A stretch of DNA of 64,000 nucleotides from a bacterium 1xD8-48. GTDB taxonomy: Bacteria > Bacillota > Clostridia > Lachnospirales > Lachnospiraceae. Position numbers and translations under genes: made by a program. The notes beneath the pieces are model-generated. The model made no database searches. It had not been told where the DNA came from and saw nothing but the letters and a program-made list of their open reading frames with translations. The stretch spans positions 124,001 to 188,000 of the forward strand of contig QZDS01000005.1 in NCBI GenBank assembly GCA_009917455.1, read 5' to 3'. This document shows positions 1 through 9,532 of the stretch, in pieces (positions within the stretch are counted from its first letter, which is position 1; the number at the start of each line of letters is the position of its first letter).

Positions 1-1098
1 GGGAAAGTATCCGGTGAGCAGGCCGTTCAATGGGCGGTGGAGCTGTGCGGTATCCTGGGTTATCTGCACGGAAGGCATCCGGCGGTGATATACAGGGATT
101 TGAAACCTGAAAATATTATGATACGGCAGAACGGCAGATTAAAGCTTATTGATTTCGGGGGAGCAATGTATGCCCTGTGCGGGGATAAAAAAGAAATGTT
201 CTGTGTGGGGACTAAGGGCTACAGCCCGCCGGAACAGTGGAAGGATATGCGCGGGGACGTGACCTGGGATATCTACAGTTTGGGAGCGGTACTTCATGAA
301 ATGCTTACAGGAGAGAATCCGACGCTTCCGGCTTACAGACGGGGTCCGGTCAGGGAATATGACAGAGGGCTTTGGAGCGCCTTAAATAAAATTATTGACA
401 AATGTACGGCATTAGATGCAGAAAAAAGATACCAGTCCATGGAGGAACTGAAGGAGGACTTAACGCGCCGGAGATTCCTGCCGGGTATGGGTTTTAGCGC
501 GGTAAAAAGTTTTTTGCCGGGCACGGCCGCGCTCTGGCTTATGGGCGTCTGTACCGCGTTCCTGTTTACAGAGCCTCTTTTAAAAGGCGTGCCCGAAAAT
601 GAATTTCCTTTTCCCTATCTTGAAAAGCCTCTTATTTTTCTTATGCTTACTCTGCTATGGTATCTCGTGCTTTACAGACGCAGGAATAAAAAGAATTATC
701 TCCGCAAAAGAGAAAAAAACGTCTGGCTGTCAGAAAAAAAGTTTTCAGGATTGTTTACGATTATGCTTTTGCTGTTTGGCGGAGTTTCCCCGCTTATATT
801 TTCCGGCAGCTTCGTGCCGGCTGTCCATGGGCAGGAGAAGCCGGAGAAATTGTGGGTGGAAATGCGGGACGGCATGGGAAGGAAAATGCTGCTGAAATAT
901 GATGCGGTTTATGAAACGGAGGACAGTGTGAGATTTGAGCTGCCCGCATGCCGTCTGCCGGCGCAGAAGCTTGCCATGCGGATTGTGGCGGTGGGAGAGG
1001 ACGGGGAGCAGTACAGCAGCAGGATTTTTTATGTGAGGGGGATTGAAGGAAATACGGAATCGGATACAACGGAGAACGGGACTTTATTACATTACTGA
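1..1098 (+). CDS. Membrane-anchored Ser/Thr protein kinase, 5'-truncated by window edge
   Basis: The reading frame is open from base 1, so the true start and the N-lobe (glycine loop and VAIK lysine) lie outside the window. Visible are the catalytic loop YRDLKPEN (Asp codon at 97-99), the DFG triplet at 151-159 and a GYSPPEQW activation-segment end, all expected of an active eukaryotic-type (Hanks) kinase. After the kinase fold come three hydrophobic stretches (about 530-580, 625-675 and 750-800), then an extracytoplasmic-looking tail of about 90 residues with no recognised PASTA repeat. It therefore differs from PrkC/PknB. It ends 91 bases before ispG and probably shares its transcript. Substrates cannot be deduced. 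Confidence 0.85.
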   Translation, partial: GKVSGEQAVQWAVELCGILGYLHGRHPAVIYRDLKPENIMIRQNGRLKLIDFGGAMYALCGDKKEMFCVGTKGYSPPEQWKDMRGDVTWDIYSLGAVLHEMLTGENPTLPAYRRGPVREYDRGLWSALNKIIDKCTALDAEKRYQSMEELKEDLTRRRFLPGMGFSAVKSFLPGTAALWLMGVCTAFLFTEPLLKGVPENEFPFPYLEKPLIFLMLTLLWYLVLYRRRNKKNYLRKREKNVWLSEKKFSGLFTIMLLLFGGVSPLIFSGSFVPAVHGQEKPEKLWVEMRDGMGRKMLLKYDAVYETEDSVRFELPACRLPAQKLAMRIVAVGEDGEQYSSRIFYVRGIEGNTESDTTENGTLLHY

Positions 1099-1189
1099 TA
1101 ACTTGCTATTTCCACCCGATTGGAATATAATCACATTATTGCAACAGCCATCAGGCAGGGGCTGCGACAGCGGAAGCGGAGGAAAAGAA

Positions 1190-2245
1190 ATGACCAGAGA
1201 ACAAACGAGAGTAATCAGGATTGGCAACCGGGCAATCGGGGGCGGGAATCCAATATTGATACAGTCCATGACCAACACAAGAACGGAGGATGTGGAGGCA
1301 ACAGTGGCGCAGATACACGCTCTGGAAAAGGCCGGGTGTGAGATTATCAGATGCACCGTGCCGACGCCGGAGGCCGCAAAGGCGGTTAAGGCGATTAAGG
1401 AGAGAATTTCCATCCCCCTTGTGGCGGACATTCATTTCGATTATAAGATGGCGATTGCGGCCATGGAAAACGGCGCCGATAAAATCAGAATCAATCCCGG
1501 AAACATCGGCGGGAAAGATAAGGTGGCGGCGGTGGTATCCGTTGCCAGAGAAAAAAATATTCCTATCAGGGTGGGTGTAAACAGCGGTTCCCTGGAAAAG
1601 GAGCTGGTGGAGAAATATCACGGGGTGACTGCGGAAGGGCTTGTAGAGAGCGCGCTTGACAAGGTGCATATGATAGAGGAGCTGGGATATGAAAATCTGG
1701 TAATCAGCATCAAATCCTCAGACGTGATGATGTGCGTAAAGGCTCACGAGCTGCTTGCGGAAAAGACGGATTACCCGCTCCATGTGGGAATTACGGAAGC
1801 AGGCACGATTATCAGCGGGAATATCAAATCCTCCATTGGTCTTTCGTTGATTTTAAATCAGGGAATCGGGGATACCATCCGGGTATCCCTTACCGGCGAC
1901 CCGGCAGAGGAAATCAAGTCGGCGAAGCTGATTTTAAGAACCCTCGGGCTTCGGAAGGGCGGAATCGAGGTGGTTTCATGTCCTACCTGCGGAAGAACCA
2001 AAATCGACCTTATCGGGCTGGCCAATCAGGTGGAAACTCTGGCAGCGCAGTTTCCCCTTGATATCAAAGTAGCGGTCATGGGATGCGCGGTGAACGGCCC
2101 AGGGGAGGCAAAGGAAGCGGATATCGGCATTGCGGGAGGCATCGGGGAAGGGCTTCTGATTAAAAAAGGAGAAATTATCAAAAAGGTTCCTGAAGGCGAG
2201 CTGCTTTCTGTTCTTCAGGAGGAACTGGAACACTGGAACGGCTGA
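1190..2245 (+). CDS. ispG: 4-hydroxy-3-methylbut-2-enyl diphosphate synthase (flavodoxin), IspG/GcpE
   Basis: This cytosolic iron-sulfur enzyme converts methylerythritol cyclodiphosphate to HMBPP in the non-mevalonate isoprenoid pathway. It has 351 residues, the usual length for the short bacterial form. The three cluster ligands are visible as Cys264, Cys267 (SCPTCGRT) and Cys299 (GCAVNGPGE), with the conserved Glu306 in the same motif. The frame is open further upstream to 1043, but the ATG at 1190 was chosen because it follows a GGAGGAAAAG ribosome-binding site and matches the family N-terminus. polC starts 11 bases after the stop, so the two are almost certainly co-transcribed. Confidence 0.97.
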   Translation: MTREQTRVIRIGNRAIGGGNPILIQSMTNTRTEDVEATVAQIHALEKAGCEIIRCTVPTPEAAKAVKAIKERISIPLVADIHFDYKMAIAAMENGADKIRINPGNIGGKDKVAAVVSVAREKNIPIRVGVNSGSLEKELVEKYHGVTAEGLVESALDKVHMIEELGYENLVISIKSSDVMMCVKAHELLAEKTDYPLHVGITEAGTIISGNIKSSIGLSLILNQGIGDTIRVSLTGDPAEEIKSAKLILRTLGLRKGGIEVVSCPTCGRTKIDLIGLANQVETLAAQFPLDIKVAVMGCAVNGPGEAKEADIGIAGGIGEGLLIKKGEIIKKVPEGELLSVLQEELEHWNG

Positions 2246-2256
2246 GGAAAGAAATA

Positions 2257-5200
2257 ATGGCGAAACAGTTTTTTGATGTGTTTCCATCGCTAAAGCTGGA
2301 TAAGAAGATACAGGATTTGTTCGAACAGGTCATGGTGGAAAAGGTGTCTGCCACGAAGCGGGGAGACTATGTCCGGGTAACGGTTTCCTGTGATTACCTG
2401 ATTCCAAAGGAAACGGTTTTTAAGGTGGAAAGCGAGATAAAAAAGCAGTTTTTTTCCAGCTATCAAATGCGGGTAAAGCTGTATGAGCGTTTCCGTCTCT
2501 CGGCTCAGTATACGCCCGAAAAGCTGATGAATGCTTACAAAGACAGTATTTTGTCGGAGCTTAAGGAGCACAGTCCTTTAGAATATTACCTCTTTAAGGG
2601 AGCGGATATTGATTTTTCATCCGGCGGCGAGATGGGACTTACCATAGAGGACACTGTGCCTGCCCGGAGTAAGGCGGCGGAGCTTTCCCGTATTATTGAA
2701 AAGATTTTCAATGAAAGATGCGGTTTTTCCGTTCACTGTCAGATACATTATAAAGAAATCAAAAGGAAAGAGCGGGAGGAGGATATTATCAGGCTTCCCC
2801 ACCCGGCGGAAAGCATGGTATCGAAAGAAAGGGCGGATATACCTGACGCTGCGGCGGAAAGCGGCGGTGGGAAGCAGGGGGGCGCCCGCAGTATTTCCGA
2901 TATGTCTGACGGACCGAAGTTGCCAAAGACGGCGGAAGCAGGAGGCGGAAGCGTTGCCCGTTTCCCGGGAGGCGGCGAAAAGAGAGGAATCAGGAGAGGC
3001 GAGTTCGGAAAAGGGAACAGGGGCGAGTTTAAAAGGGCGCTTAAACGTTCGGATAACCCGGACGTTATTTACGGAAGGGATTTTGAAGAGGAGGCCATTC
3101 CCATTGAAGACGTTATCGGCGAGATGGGGGAAGTGGTTATCCGGGGGCAAATCATTAATTTTGATTTCCGTGAAATCCGAAATGATAAAATGATTATAAT
3201 GTTTGACGTGACGGATTTTACCGATACCATGACGGTCAAACTATTTATACATAAGGAGCAGAAGGATGAGCTGACGGCAGGAATTTCAAAGGGGGCTTTT
3301 ATTAAGCTGAAAGGCGTTCCCACCATTGACAGGTTCGATAACGAGCTGACCTTCGGCTCCCTTGCCGGCGTAAAAAAAATACCGGATTTCACCGTATCCC
3401 GCAGCGATAAAAGCCCGAAAAAAAGGGTGGAGCTGCACTGTCACACCAAGATGAGCGATATGGACGGAGTGTCCGAGGTGAAGGACATCGTAAAAAGGGC
3501 CTACAAATGGGGACATCCGGCCATTGCAATTACCGACCACGGCGTGGTGCAGTCTTTCCCGGACGCCAATCATGTGTGGGAGGATTTATGGAAGGCGGAG
3601 AAGGCAAGGAGAAAGGAAGCGGGGGACGAAAACCCCGACAGGCAGGACTTTTTTAAAATTATATACGGCATGGAGGCCTATCTGGTGGACGACCTCCAGG
3701 AGATTGTAACCGGTGAAAAGGGAGGGGACTTTCACGGGGATTTTGTGGTGTTTGATATAGAGACCACTGGATTTTCCCCGGTAAACAACCGGATAATTGA
3801 AATCGGGGCGGTGAAGGTTTCCGGAGGAAAAATTGTGGACAGATTTTCCGCTTTTGTGAACCCTGACGTCCCCATTCCCTTTGAGATTGTGAAACTGACG
3901 GGGATTACGGACGATATGGTCAGCGACGCGGCTTTTATTGATACCGTGCTTCCCGAATTTCTGGATTTTTGCGGCGACTGTGTTCTGGTGGCCCACAATG
4001 CAAACTTTGATATGAGTTTTATCAAAGAAAATACGCTGCGGCAGAAGATAGAAAAACAGTTTACCTATATAGATACGGTGGCTATCGCAAGAATCCTTCT
4101 TCCCCATCAGGGAAAGCACACACTGGATGCAGTGGCAAAGACGCTGGGGATATCTCTGGAAAACCACCACAGGGCAGTGGACGATGCGGAGGCCACCGCC
4201 GAAATCTTTGTAAAATTTATTCCCATGTTGGAAGAAAACGGTGTGGAAACGCTGGCGCAGTTAAACGCTATGGGGGATTCCAGCCCGGAGCTGGTGAAAA
4301 GGCTGCCCTCCTATCATGCCATAATCTTAGCGGAAAACAATATCGGACGGGAAAATCTGTATGCGCTTGTGTCGGAATCCCATCTGACTTATTTCAGCAA
4401 AAGGCCCAGAGTGCCAAAGAGCTTTCTCATGGAGCACAGAGAAGGGCTGATATTAGGGAGCGCCTGCGAGGCCGGGGAGCTTTACCGGGCGCTTCTGGAC
4501 GGAAAGGCGGATTCGGAAATCGCAAGGATTGTAAATTTTTACGATTATCTGGAAATCCAGCCTGTGGGAAACAATGAGTTTATGATTGCCTCGGAAAAAA
4601 TAACCGCCATTAACAGCCGGGAGGATATTATGGATATGAACCGGCGGATTGTGTCTCTGGGTGAGGAATTCGGAAAGCCCGTTGTGGCGACCTGCGACGT
4701 TCATTTTTTAGACCCCGGGGACGAGGTATACCGCAGGATTATCATGGCCGGCAAGCATTTTGCGGATGCGGATAATCAGGCGCCTCTTTATCTTCGGACC
4801 ACGGAGGAAATGCTGGAGGAATTTTCCTATCTCGGGAGCGAGAAGGCAGAGGAAGTGGTGATTACCAATACCGTCAAAATTGCGGACAGGATTGACGTGA
4901 TGGCGCCGGTGCGTCCCGATAAGTGCCCGCCGGTGATTCCCGACAGCGACAAGACGCTGAAGGATATCTGCTATAAGCGCGCTCATGAACTGTACGGAGA
5001 AAAGCTGCCAGAAATTGTGGAGGCGCGGCTGGAAAAGGAGCTGAATTCTATTATTACCAACGGCTTTGCCGTAATGTATATCATTGCCCAGAAGCTGGTG
5101 TGGAAATCTGTGGAGGACGGCTATCTGGTGGGCTCGAGAGGTTCTGTGGGCTCCTCGCTGGTGGCTTTTATGGCCGGAATTACGGAGGTGAATTCCTTAA

Positions 5201-6822
5201 GCGCCCATTACAGGTGTCCGAACTGCTTTTACTGCGATTTCGATTCTCCGGAGGTTAGGGCAAGCGCGGGAAACGCGGGCTGCGATTTGCCGGATAAGGT
5301 ATGTCCGGTCTGCGGCAACCCCCTTACGAAGGACGGGTTTGACATTCCCTTTGAAACTTTCCTGGGCTTTAAGGGGGACAAGGAGCCGGATATCGACCTG
5401 AATTTTTCCGGGGAATATCAAAGTAAAGCCCATAAATACACGGAAGTGATTTTCGGGGCGGGACAGACCTACCGTGCCGGGACCATTGCAACGCTGGCGG
5501 ATAAGACGGCGTACGGATATGTGAAGAATTATTACGAGGAGCGGGGAAACCGCAAAAGGGTCTGCGAGATAAACCGCATTGTGGGGGGATGTACGGGAAT
5601 CAGAAGGAGTACCGGACAGCATCCCGGCGGAATTATCGTTCTTCCCATGGGGGAGGATATTAATTCCTTTACGCCGGTACAGCATCCCGCCAACGATATG
5701 ACGACGGATATTGTCACCACTCATTTTGACTATCACTCCATCGACCACAATCTGTTAAAGCTTGATATTCTGGGACATGATGACCCTACCATGATTCGGA
5801 TGCTGCAGGACCTGACGGGAATCGACCCTACGAAGATTCCGTTGGACGATGCAAAGGTGATGTCCCTGTTCCAGAACACCTCCGCTCTTGGAATTACGCC
5901 GGAGCAGATTGACGGCTGTCCCTTAGGCTCTCTGGGCGTGCCGGAGTTCGGCACGGAGTTTGTTATCCAGATGCTTTTGGACACCAAACCGCAGAAGCTT
6001 TCCGATTTGATTCGGATTTCCGGTCTGGGACATGGAACCGACGTCTGGCTGGGCAATGCCCAGACATTGATTTTAGACGGAAAAGCCACGATTTCCACGG
6101 CAATCTGCTGCCGTGACGATATTATGATTTACCTGATTAATCAGGGAGTGGACAGCGCCCTTTCCTTTACGATTATGGAAAGCGTGCGTAAGGGAAAAGG
6201 ATTAAAGCCGGAGTGGGAGGAGGCGATGAAGGAAAAGGGTGTGCCGGAATGGTATATCTGGTCCTGCAAAAAAATCAAGTACATGTTCCCCAAGGCCCAC
6301 GCGGCGGCTTACGTTATGATGGCGTGGCGGATTGCCTACTGCAAAATTTATTATCCCTTAGCCTACTATGCGTCTTATTTTTCCATCAGGGCGTCGGCTT
6401 TTTCCTATGAAATCATGTGCCAGGGGCAAAAGCATCTGGAAAGCGTGATGGCGGACTATAAACAGAGAAGCGACAGTCTGACGAAAAAGGAGCAGGACAC
6501 CGTCAAGGATATGAAAATTGTGCAGGAAATGTACGCAAGGGGCTATGAGTTTGTCCCCATAGATATTTTCAAGGCCCATTCCAGAAACTTCCAGATAGTG
6601 GGAGATAAGCTGATGCCGTCCTTAAACAGCATCGACGGTCTGGGAGAAAAGGCGGCGGATGCCATTGTGGAGGCGGCAAAGGACGGCCCGTTCCTTTCAA
6701 AAGATGATTTCCGGGAAAGAACCAAGGCGTCCAAGACGGTAATTGATATGATGGCGGACTTAAATCTGCTTGGGGATTTGCCGGAATCCAACCAGATAAG
6801 TTTATTTGATTTTGTTTCATAG
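2257..6822 (+). CDS. polC: DNA polymerase III alpha subunit, Gram-positive PolC type
   Basis: This is the main replicative polymerase of low-GC Gram-positives, with built-in 3'-5' proofreading. The 1521 residues show the PolC order: an N-terminal domain, an OB-fold near 280-380, a PHP domain beginning at HCH (394-396), an exonuclease inserted into PHP (FDIETTG, Asp500 and Glu502), a cysteine-rich zinc module near 985-1025, and the polymerase acidic pair Asp1045 and Asp1047 (PDIDLNF). A low-complexity Gly/Arg/Lys-rich linker lies around 195-260. It starts 11 bases after ispG. Its stop codon overlaps the ribosome-binding site of the next gene. Confidence 0.98.
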   Translation: MAKQFFDVFPSLKLDKKIQDLFEQVMVEKVSATKRGDYVRVTVSCDYLIPKETVFKVESEIKKQFFSSYQMRVKLYERFRLSAQYTPEKLMNAYKDSILSELKEHSPLEYYLFKGADIDFSSGGEMGLTIEDTVPARSKAAELSRIIEKIFNERCGFSVHCQIHYKEIKRKEREEDIIRLPHPAESMVSKERADIPDAAAESGGGKQGGARSISDMSDGPKLPKTAEAGGGSVARFPGGGEKRGIRRGEFGKGNRGEFKRALKRSDNPDVIYGRDFEEEAIPIEDVIGEMGEVVIRGQIINFDFREIRNDKMIIMFDVTDFTDTMTVKLFIHKEQKDELTAGISKGAFIKLKGVPTIDRFDNELTFGSLAGVKKIPDFTVSRSDKSPKKRVELHCHTKMSDMDGVSEVKDIVKRAYKWGHPAIAITDHGVVQSFPDANHVWEDLWKAEKARRKEAGDENPDRQDFFKIIYGMEAYLVDDLQEIVTGEKGGDFHGDFVVFDIETTGFSPVNNRIIEIGAVKVSGGKIVDRFSAFVNPDVPIPFEIVKLTGITDDMVSDAAFIDTVLPEFLDFCGDCVLVAHNANFDMSFIKENTLRQKIEKQFTYIDTVAIARILLPHQGKHTLDAVAKTLGISLENHHRAVDDAEATAEIFVKFIPMLEENGVETLAQLNAMGDSSPELVKRLPSYHAIILAENNIGRENLYALVSESHLTYFSKRPRVPKSFLMEHREGLILGSACEAGELYRALLDGKADSEIARIVNFYDYLEIQPVGNNEFMIASEKITAINSREDIMDMNRRIVSLGEEFGKPVVATCDVHFLDPGDEVYRRIIMAGKHFADADNQAPLYLRTTEEMLEEFSYLGSEKAEEVVITNTVKIADRIDVMAPVRPDKCPPVIPDSDKTLKDICYKRAHELYGEKLPEIVEARLEKELNSIITNGFAVMYIIAQKLVWKSVEDGYLVGSRGSVGSSLVAFMAGITEVNSLSAHYRCPNCFYCDFDSPEVRASAGNAGCDLPDKVCPVCGNPLTKDGFDIPFETFLGFKGDKEPDIDLNFSGEYQSKAHKYTEVIFGAGQTYRAGTIATLADKTAYGYVKNYYEERGNRKRVCEINRIVGGCTGIRRSTGQHPGGIIVLPMGEDINSFTPVQHPANDMTTDIVTTHFDYHSIDHNLLKLDILGHDDPTMIRMLQDLTGIDPTKIPLDDAKVMSLFQNTSALGITPEQIDGCPLGSLGVPEFGTEFVIQMLLDTKPQKLSDLIRISGLGHGTDVWLGNAQTLILDGKATISTAICCRDDIMIYLINQGVDSALSFTIMESVRKGKGLKPEWEEAMKEKGVPEWYIWSCKKIKYMFPKAHAAAYVMMAWRIAYCKIYYPLAYYASYFSIRASAFSYEIMCQGQKHLESVMADYKQRSDSLTKKEQDTVKDMKIVQEMYARGYEFVPIDIFKAHSRNFQIVGDKLMPSLNSIDGLGEKAADAIVEAAKDGPFLSKDDFRERTKASKTVIDMMADLNLLGDLPESNQISLFDFVS

Positions 6823-6834
6823 GAGGACTTTAAC

Positions 6835-7872
6835 GTGAGATATCCCGAATTTTTAAAAGAAAAAGGAACAATAGGCTTTGTTGCCCCGTCCTTTGGCTGC
6901 GAAATCGAGCCCTACCGGACGGCATTTGACAATGCCCTGAAAAAGCTGTCAGCTCTGGGCTTTCGTCTGGATTTGGGGCCGAACTGCTACGCCGGAGAGG
7001 GAGTAGGCATCAGCAACACGCCGGAAAAGTGCGGGGAGGAACTGACAAAGTACTATCTGAAAGAGGATAATGAGTGCCTGATTTCCTGCGGAGGCGGGGA
7101 ACTGATGTGTGAAATTTTAGAGCACGTGGATTTTGAAGTCATAAAAAAAGCCGGCCCCAAATGGTATATGGGGTATTCGGACAACACCAATATGACCTTT
7201 CTTCTGGCAACTCTGTGCGATACGGCGGCGGTTTACGGTCCCTGTGCGGCGACCTTTGGTATGGAGCCGTGGCACCCTGCGGTGTCTGACGCCCTGGAGG
7301 TTTTACAGGGGAAAAAGCAGGCGCTGGGGAGCTATGGCATGTGGGAAAAGGAAGGGCTGGAGGATGCCCTTGCGCCTTATCAGTGTACGGAGCCTCTTGC
7401 CCTTAAGGCATGGCGTCCGGCCGGGAACGAAATGGAAAAGACCGGCGGAGTATCGATGCGGGGACGTCTTATTGGCGGGTGTATGGACTGTCTGGTTACG
7501 CTTTTGGGGACAAAGTTTGATAAAGTTGCGGATTTTCTGGAAAAATATAAGGAGGACGGCTTTATCTGGTTTCTGGAAGCCTGCGACCTGAATGTGTTCG
7601 GTATAAGGCGGGCCATGTGGCAGATGGAGCAGGCGGGGTGGTTCCGGTATGCAAAGGGATTTTTAATCGGACGTCCCCTTTGCAACGGGCAGGAGATGAT
7701 TGGTCTTGACCAGTATGAAGCGGTGCTTCCCACTGTGAGGAGACATAAGGTTCCCGTAATCATGGATGCGGATTTGGGACATCTGCCGCCCATGATGCCT
7801 CTTGTCACCGGAAGTATGGCAGAGATTAAAATGGAAAAAGAAAAACTGGCAATTACAATGGAGTACAAATAA
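6835..7872 (+). CDS. S66-family peptidase (LD-carboxypeptidase / MccF-like)
   Basis: The 345-residue protein belongs to the S66 serine peptidases, which cut L,D-bonds in peptidoglycan tetrapeptides (LdcA) or inactivate peptide-nucleotide antibiotics (MccF). The predicted triad is Ser115 (GYSDNT), Glu248 (FLEACDLN) and His316 (DLGHLPP), placed as in MccF. The start is a GTG at 6835; the AGGAGG six to ten bases upstream overlaps the polC stop, so translation is probably coupled. No signal peptide is seen, so it is cytosolic. Wall recycling or self-protection are both possible; the sequence alone does not decide. Confidence 0.88.
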   Translation: MRYPEFLKEKGTIGFVAPSFGCEIEPYRTAFDNALKKLSALGFRLDLGPNCYAGEGVGISNTPEKCGEELTKYYLKEDNECLISCGGGELMCEILEHVDFEVIKKAGPKWYMGYSDNTNMTFLLATLCDTAAVYGPCAATFGMEPWHPAVSDALEVLQGKKQALGSYGMWEKEGLEDALAPYQCTEPLALKAWRPAGNEMEKTGGVSMRGRLIGGCMDCLVTLLGTKFDKVADFLEKYKEDGFIWFLEACDLNVFGIRRAMWQMEQAGWFRYAKGFLIGRPLCNGQEMIGLDQYEAVLPTVRRHKVPVIMDADLGHLPPMMPLVTGSMAEIKMEKEKLAITMEYK

Positions 7873-7873
7873 G

Positions 7874-8746
7874 ATGGAAAACAAAATCAGTCAATCAGTC
7901 TTGAAGGAAGCAAAAAGGCTTCTGATGATAACGGCCGGGGCATGTATCATGGCCGTCAATATAAAAAGCTTTATCCGCGCCGGGAATCTGGTGCCGGGAG
8001 GCTTTAACGGAATTACGCTGCTGCTTCAGCAGATTGGAAGGGCCTTTTTTGACGTGGAGGTGCCTTACACCCTGATAAATCTGCTGCTCAATGCCATTCC
8101 GGTGTTTATCAGCTTTAAATTTATCGGAAAGAAGTTTACTCTGTACTCCTGCCTGATGATTATTTTATCCTCTGTCCTGACAGATATTCTGCCGGGGTAT
8201 GCGGTGACGCAGGATACCCTTTTAGTCTGCGTGTTCGGCGGTATTATCAATGCTTTTGCCATAAGCCTGTGCCTGAAGGCAGGAGCAACCAGCGGCGGAA
8301 CGGATTTCATTGCTATCTTCTTTTCCGAAAAGTTCGGAATCGATACCTTTAATTATATTTTTATCGGTAATGTAGTGGTAATTCTGATTGCAGGAAGATT
8401 ATTTGGATGGGATGAAGCCCTGTATTCCATTATATTCCAGTATGCGTCAACGCAGATGCTCCATATGCTTTACAAGCGTTATCAAAAACAGACGTTATTT
8501 ATTATTACGGAAAAGCAGGAGGAGGTATACGAGGAAATCAAGAACATTACCAACCATGACGCAACGCTGTTTAAGGGAATCGGCTGTTACAGGAAGCAGG
8601 AGTGCAATATGCTCTATTCTGTGGTGGGGAGCGACGAGATTCATAAGGTGGTGACCAAAATCAGGGAAATTGACGGACAGGCGTTTATCAATATTATGAA
8701 AACGGAGCAGATTACGGGAAGGTTTTACAAAAAACCAAACGATTGA
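7874..8746 (+). CDS. YitT-family integral membrane protein
   Basis: The 290-residue protein has about five membrane segments in the first 200 residues, with the family stretch GGFNGITLLLQQIG and the glycine-rich AGATSGGTDFIA. It ends in a cytosolic domain of the DUF2179 type (near 215-290, QTLFIITEKQEEVYEEI onward). The function of YitT proteins is not established. The ATG at 7874 begins two bases after the S66 peptidase stop, so it is in the same operon. A longer frame back to 7802 overlaps that gene and has no ribosome-binding site. Confidence 0.9.
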   Translation: MENKISQSVLKEAKRLLMITAGACIMAVNIKSFIRAGNLVPGGFNGITLLLQQIGRAFFDVEVPYTLINLLLNAIPVFISFKFIGKKFTLYSCLMIILSSVLTDILPGYAVTQDTLLVCVFGGIINAFAISLCLKAGATSGGTDFIAIFFSEKFGIDTFNYIFIGNVVVILIAGRLFGWDEALYSIIFQYASTQMLHMLYKRYQKQTLFIITEKQEEVYEEIKNITNHDATLFKGIGCYRKQECNMLYSVVGSDEIHKVVTKIREIDGQAFINIMKTEQITGRFYKKPND

Positions 8747-8771
8747 TTAAAATTCGCGCGATGAATGACAG

Positions 8772-8800
8772 TTGAAGCGGCATATCATGTTCCTTATAAT
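8772..8800 (+). promoter_or_regulatory. Sigma-A-type promoter for the Spo0A-domain gene
   Basis: A -35 box TTGAAG (8772-8777), a 17-base spacer and a perfect -10 TATAAT (8795-8800). Transcription would start near 8807, about 55 bases before the start codon. Confidence 0.75.
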
Positions 8801-8861
8801 AGATTTGTAGCAATATTTGCGGAATCAGCGAAACATATGCGGAACTATAATGGAGGGAACA

Positions 8862-9380
8862 ATGATGGAGCAGTTAAATTTATCGACAGTAAAAGACCCG
8901 GAGAAAGTGTACAAGATTCTGGGCGAACTGATACATACGGACAGGGAATTTCAGATTATGATTACGGTGCCCTCCGGAAACCGGGAGGTAACGATTGAAG
9001 AGCCGGAAGCAGATTCCGGCGCCAGGATGAGCTATAATCTGGAAAGAGACGTGACAGATATGATTCATGAAATCGGCGTCCCGGCGCATATCAAAGGGTA
9101 TCAATATCTGAGAGAAGCAATCATGATGTCTGTGGAGGAGCCGGATATGCTTGGTTCCATCACAAAGGTGCTTTATCCTACAATTGCCAGAAAAAACCAG
9201 ACGACCTCAAGCCGTGTGGAACGTGCAATCAGACATGCTATTGAGGTGGCGTGGAACAGGGGAAGGATGGAGACATTAGACGCAATGTTTGGCTATACCA
9301 TCAATACCGGAAAGGGGAAACCTACAAATTCCGAATTTATAGCGCTGATAGCCGATAAGATACGGCTCCAGCACCGGTAA
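8862..9380 (+). CDS. Standalone Spo0A C-terminal (DNA-binding) domain protein
   Basis: Residues about 60-172 match the Spo0A effector domain along its whole length: [48 protein letters not shown] and [18 protein letters not shown]. The recognition helix ([16 protein letters not shown]) is intact, so binding to 0A-box-like DNA is expected. The N-terminal 60 residues are too short to be a response-regulator receiver and have no phospho-acceptor pocket. The start at 8862 (ATGATG) follows GGAGGG at good distance; the frame extends to 8817 without a better site. The gene stands alone between its own promoter and a terminator. It is either a phosphorylation-independent relative of Spo0A or a competitor at its sites. 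Confidence 0.9.
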   Translation: MMEQLNLSTVKDPEKVYKILGELIHTDREFQIMITVPSGNREVTIEEPEADSGARMSYNLERDVTDMIHEIGVPAHIKGYQYLREAIMMSVEEPDMLGSITKVLYPTIARKNQTTSSRVERAIRHAIEVAWNRGRMETLDAMFGYTINTGKGKPTNSEFIALIADKIRLQHR

Positions 9381-9395
9381 TATTACAGAAAGTGT

Positions 9396-9428
9396 AAAAG
9401 CTGCTGCATGAAATTGCAGCAGCTTTTT
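9396..9428 (+). terminator. Intrinsic terminator after the Spo0A-domain gene
   Basis: The stem AAAAGCTGCTGC / GCAGCAGCTTTT has an 8-base loop and runs into a T-rich tail 16 bases after the stop codon. Confidence 0.9.
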
Positions 9429-9473
9429 ATGAAGTAAATACAAATTCTTCTTTTATTGGACGAAGGGATGTTG

Positions 9474-9479
9474 TATAAT
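9474..9479 (+). promoter_or_regulatory. Probable -10 element for glgA
   Basis: A perfect TATAAT lies 53 bases before the glgA start, downstream of the preceding terminator. No convincing -35 box is present at 16-18 bases, so the promoter may need an activator. Confidence 0.45.
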
Positions 9480-9532
9480 GTGTATAGCATTGGATATTTT
9501 GCAGTAAAACTATTTATGTTGGAGGGTCAGTG

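Noticed and set aside
3586-4170. Minus-strand open frame opposite the PolC exonuclease region
   Set aside because: Shadow of polC; composition rich in His, Arg and Leu without any motif.
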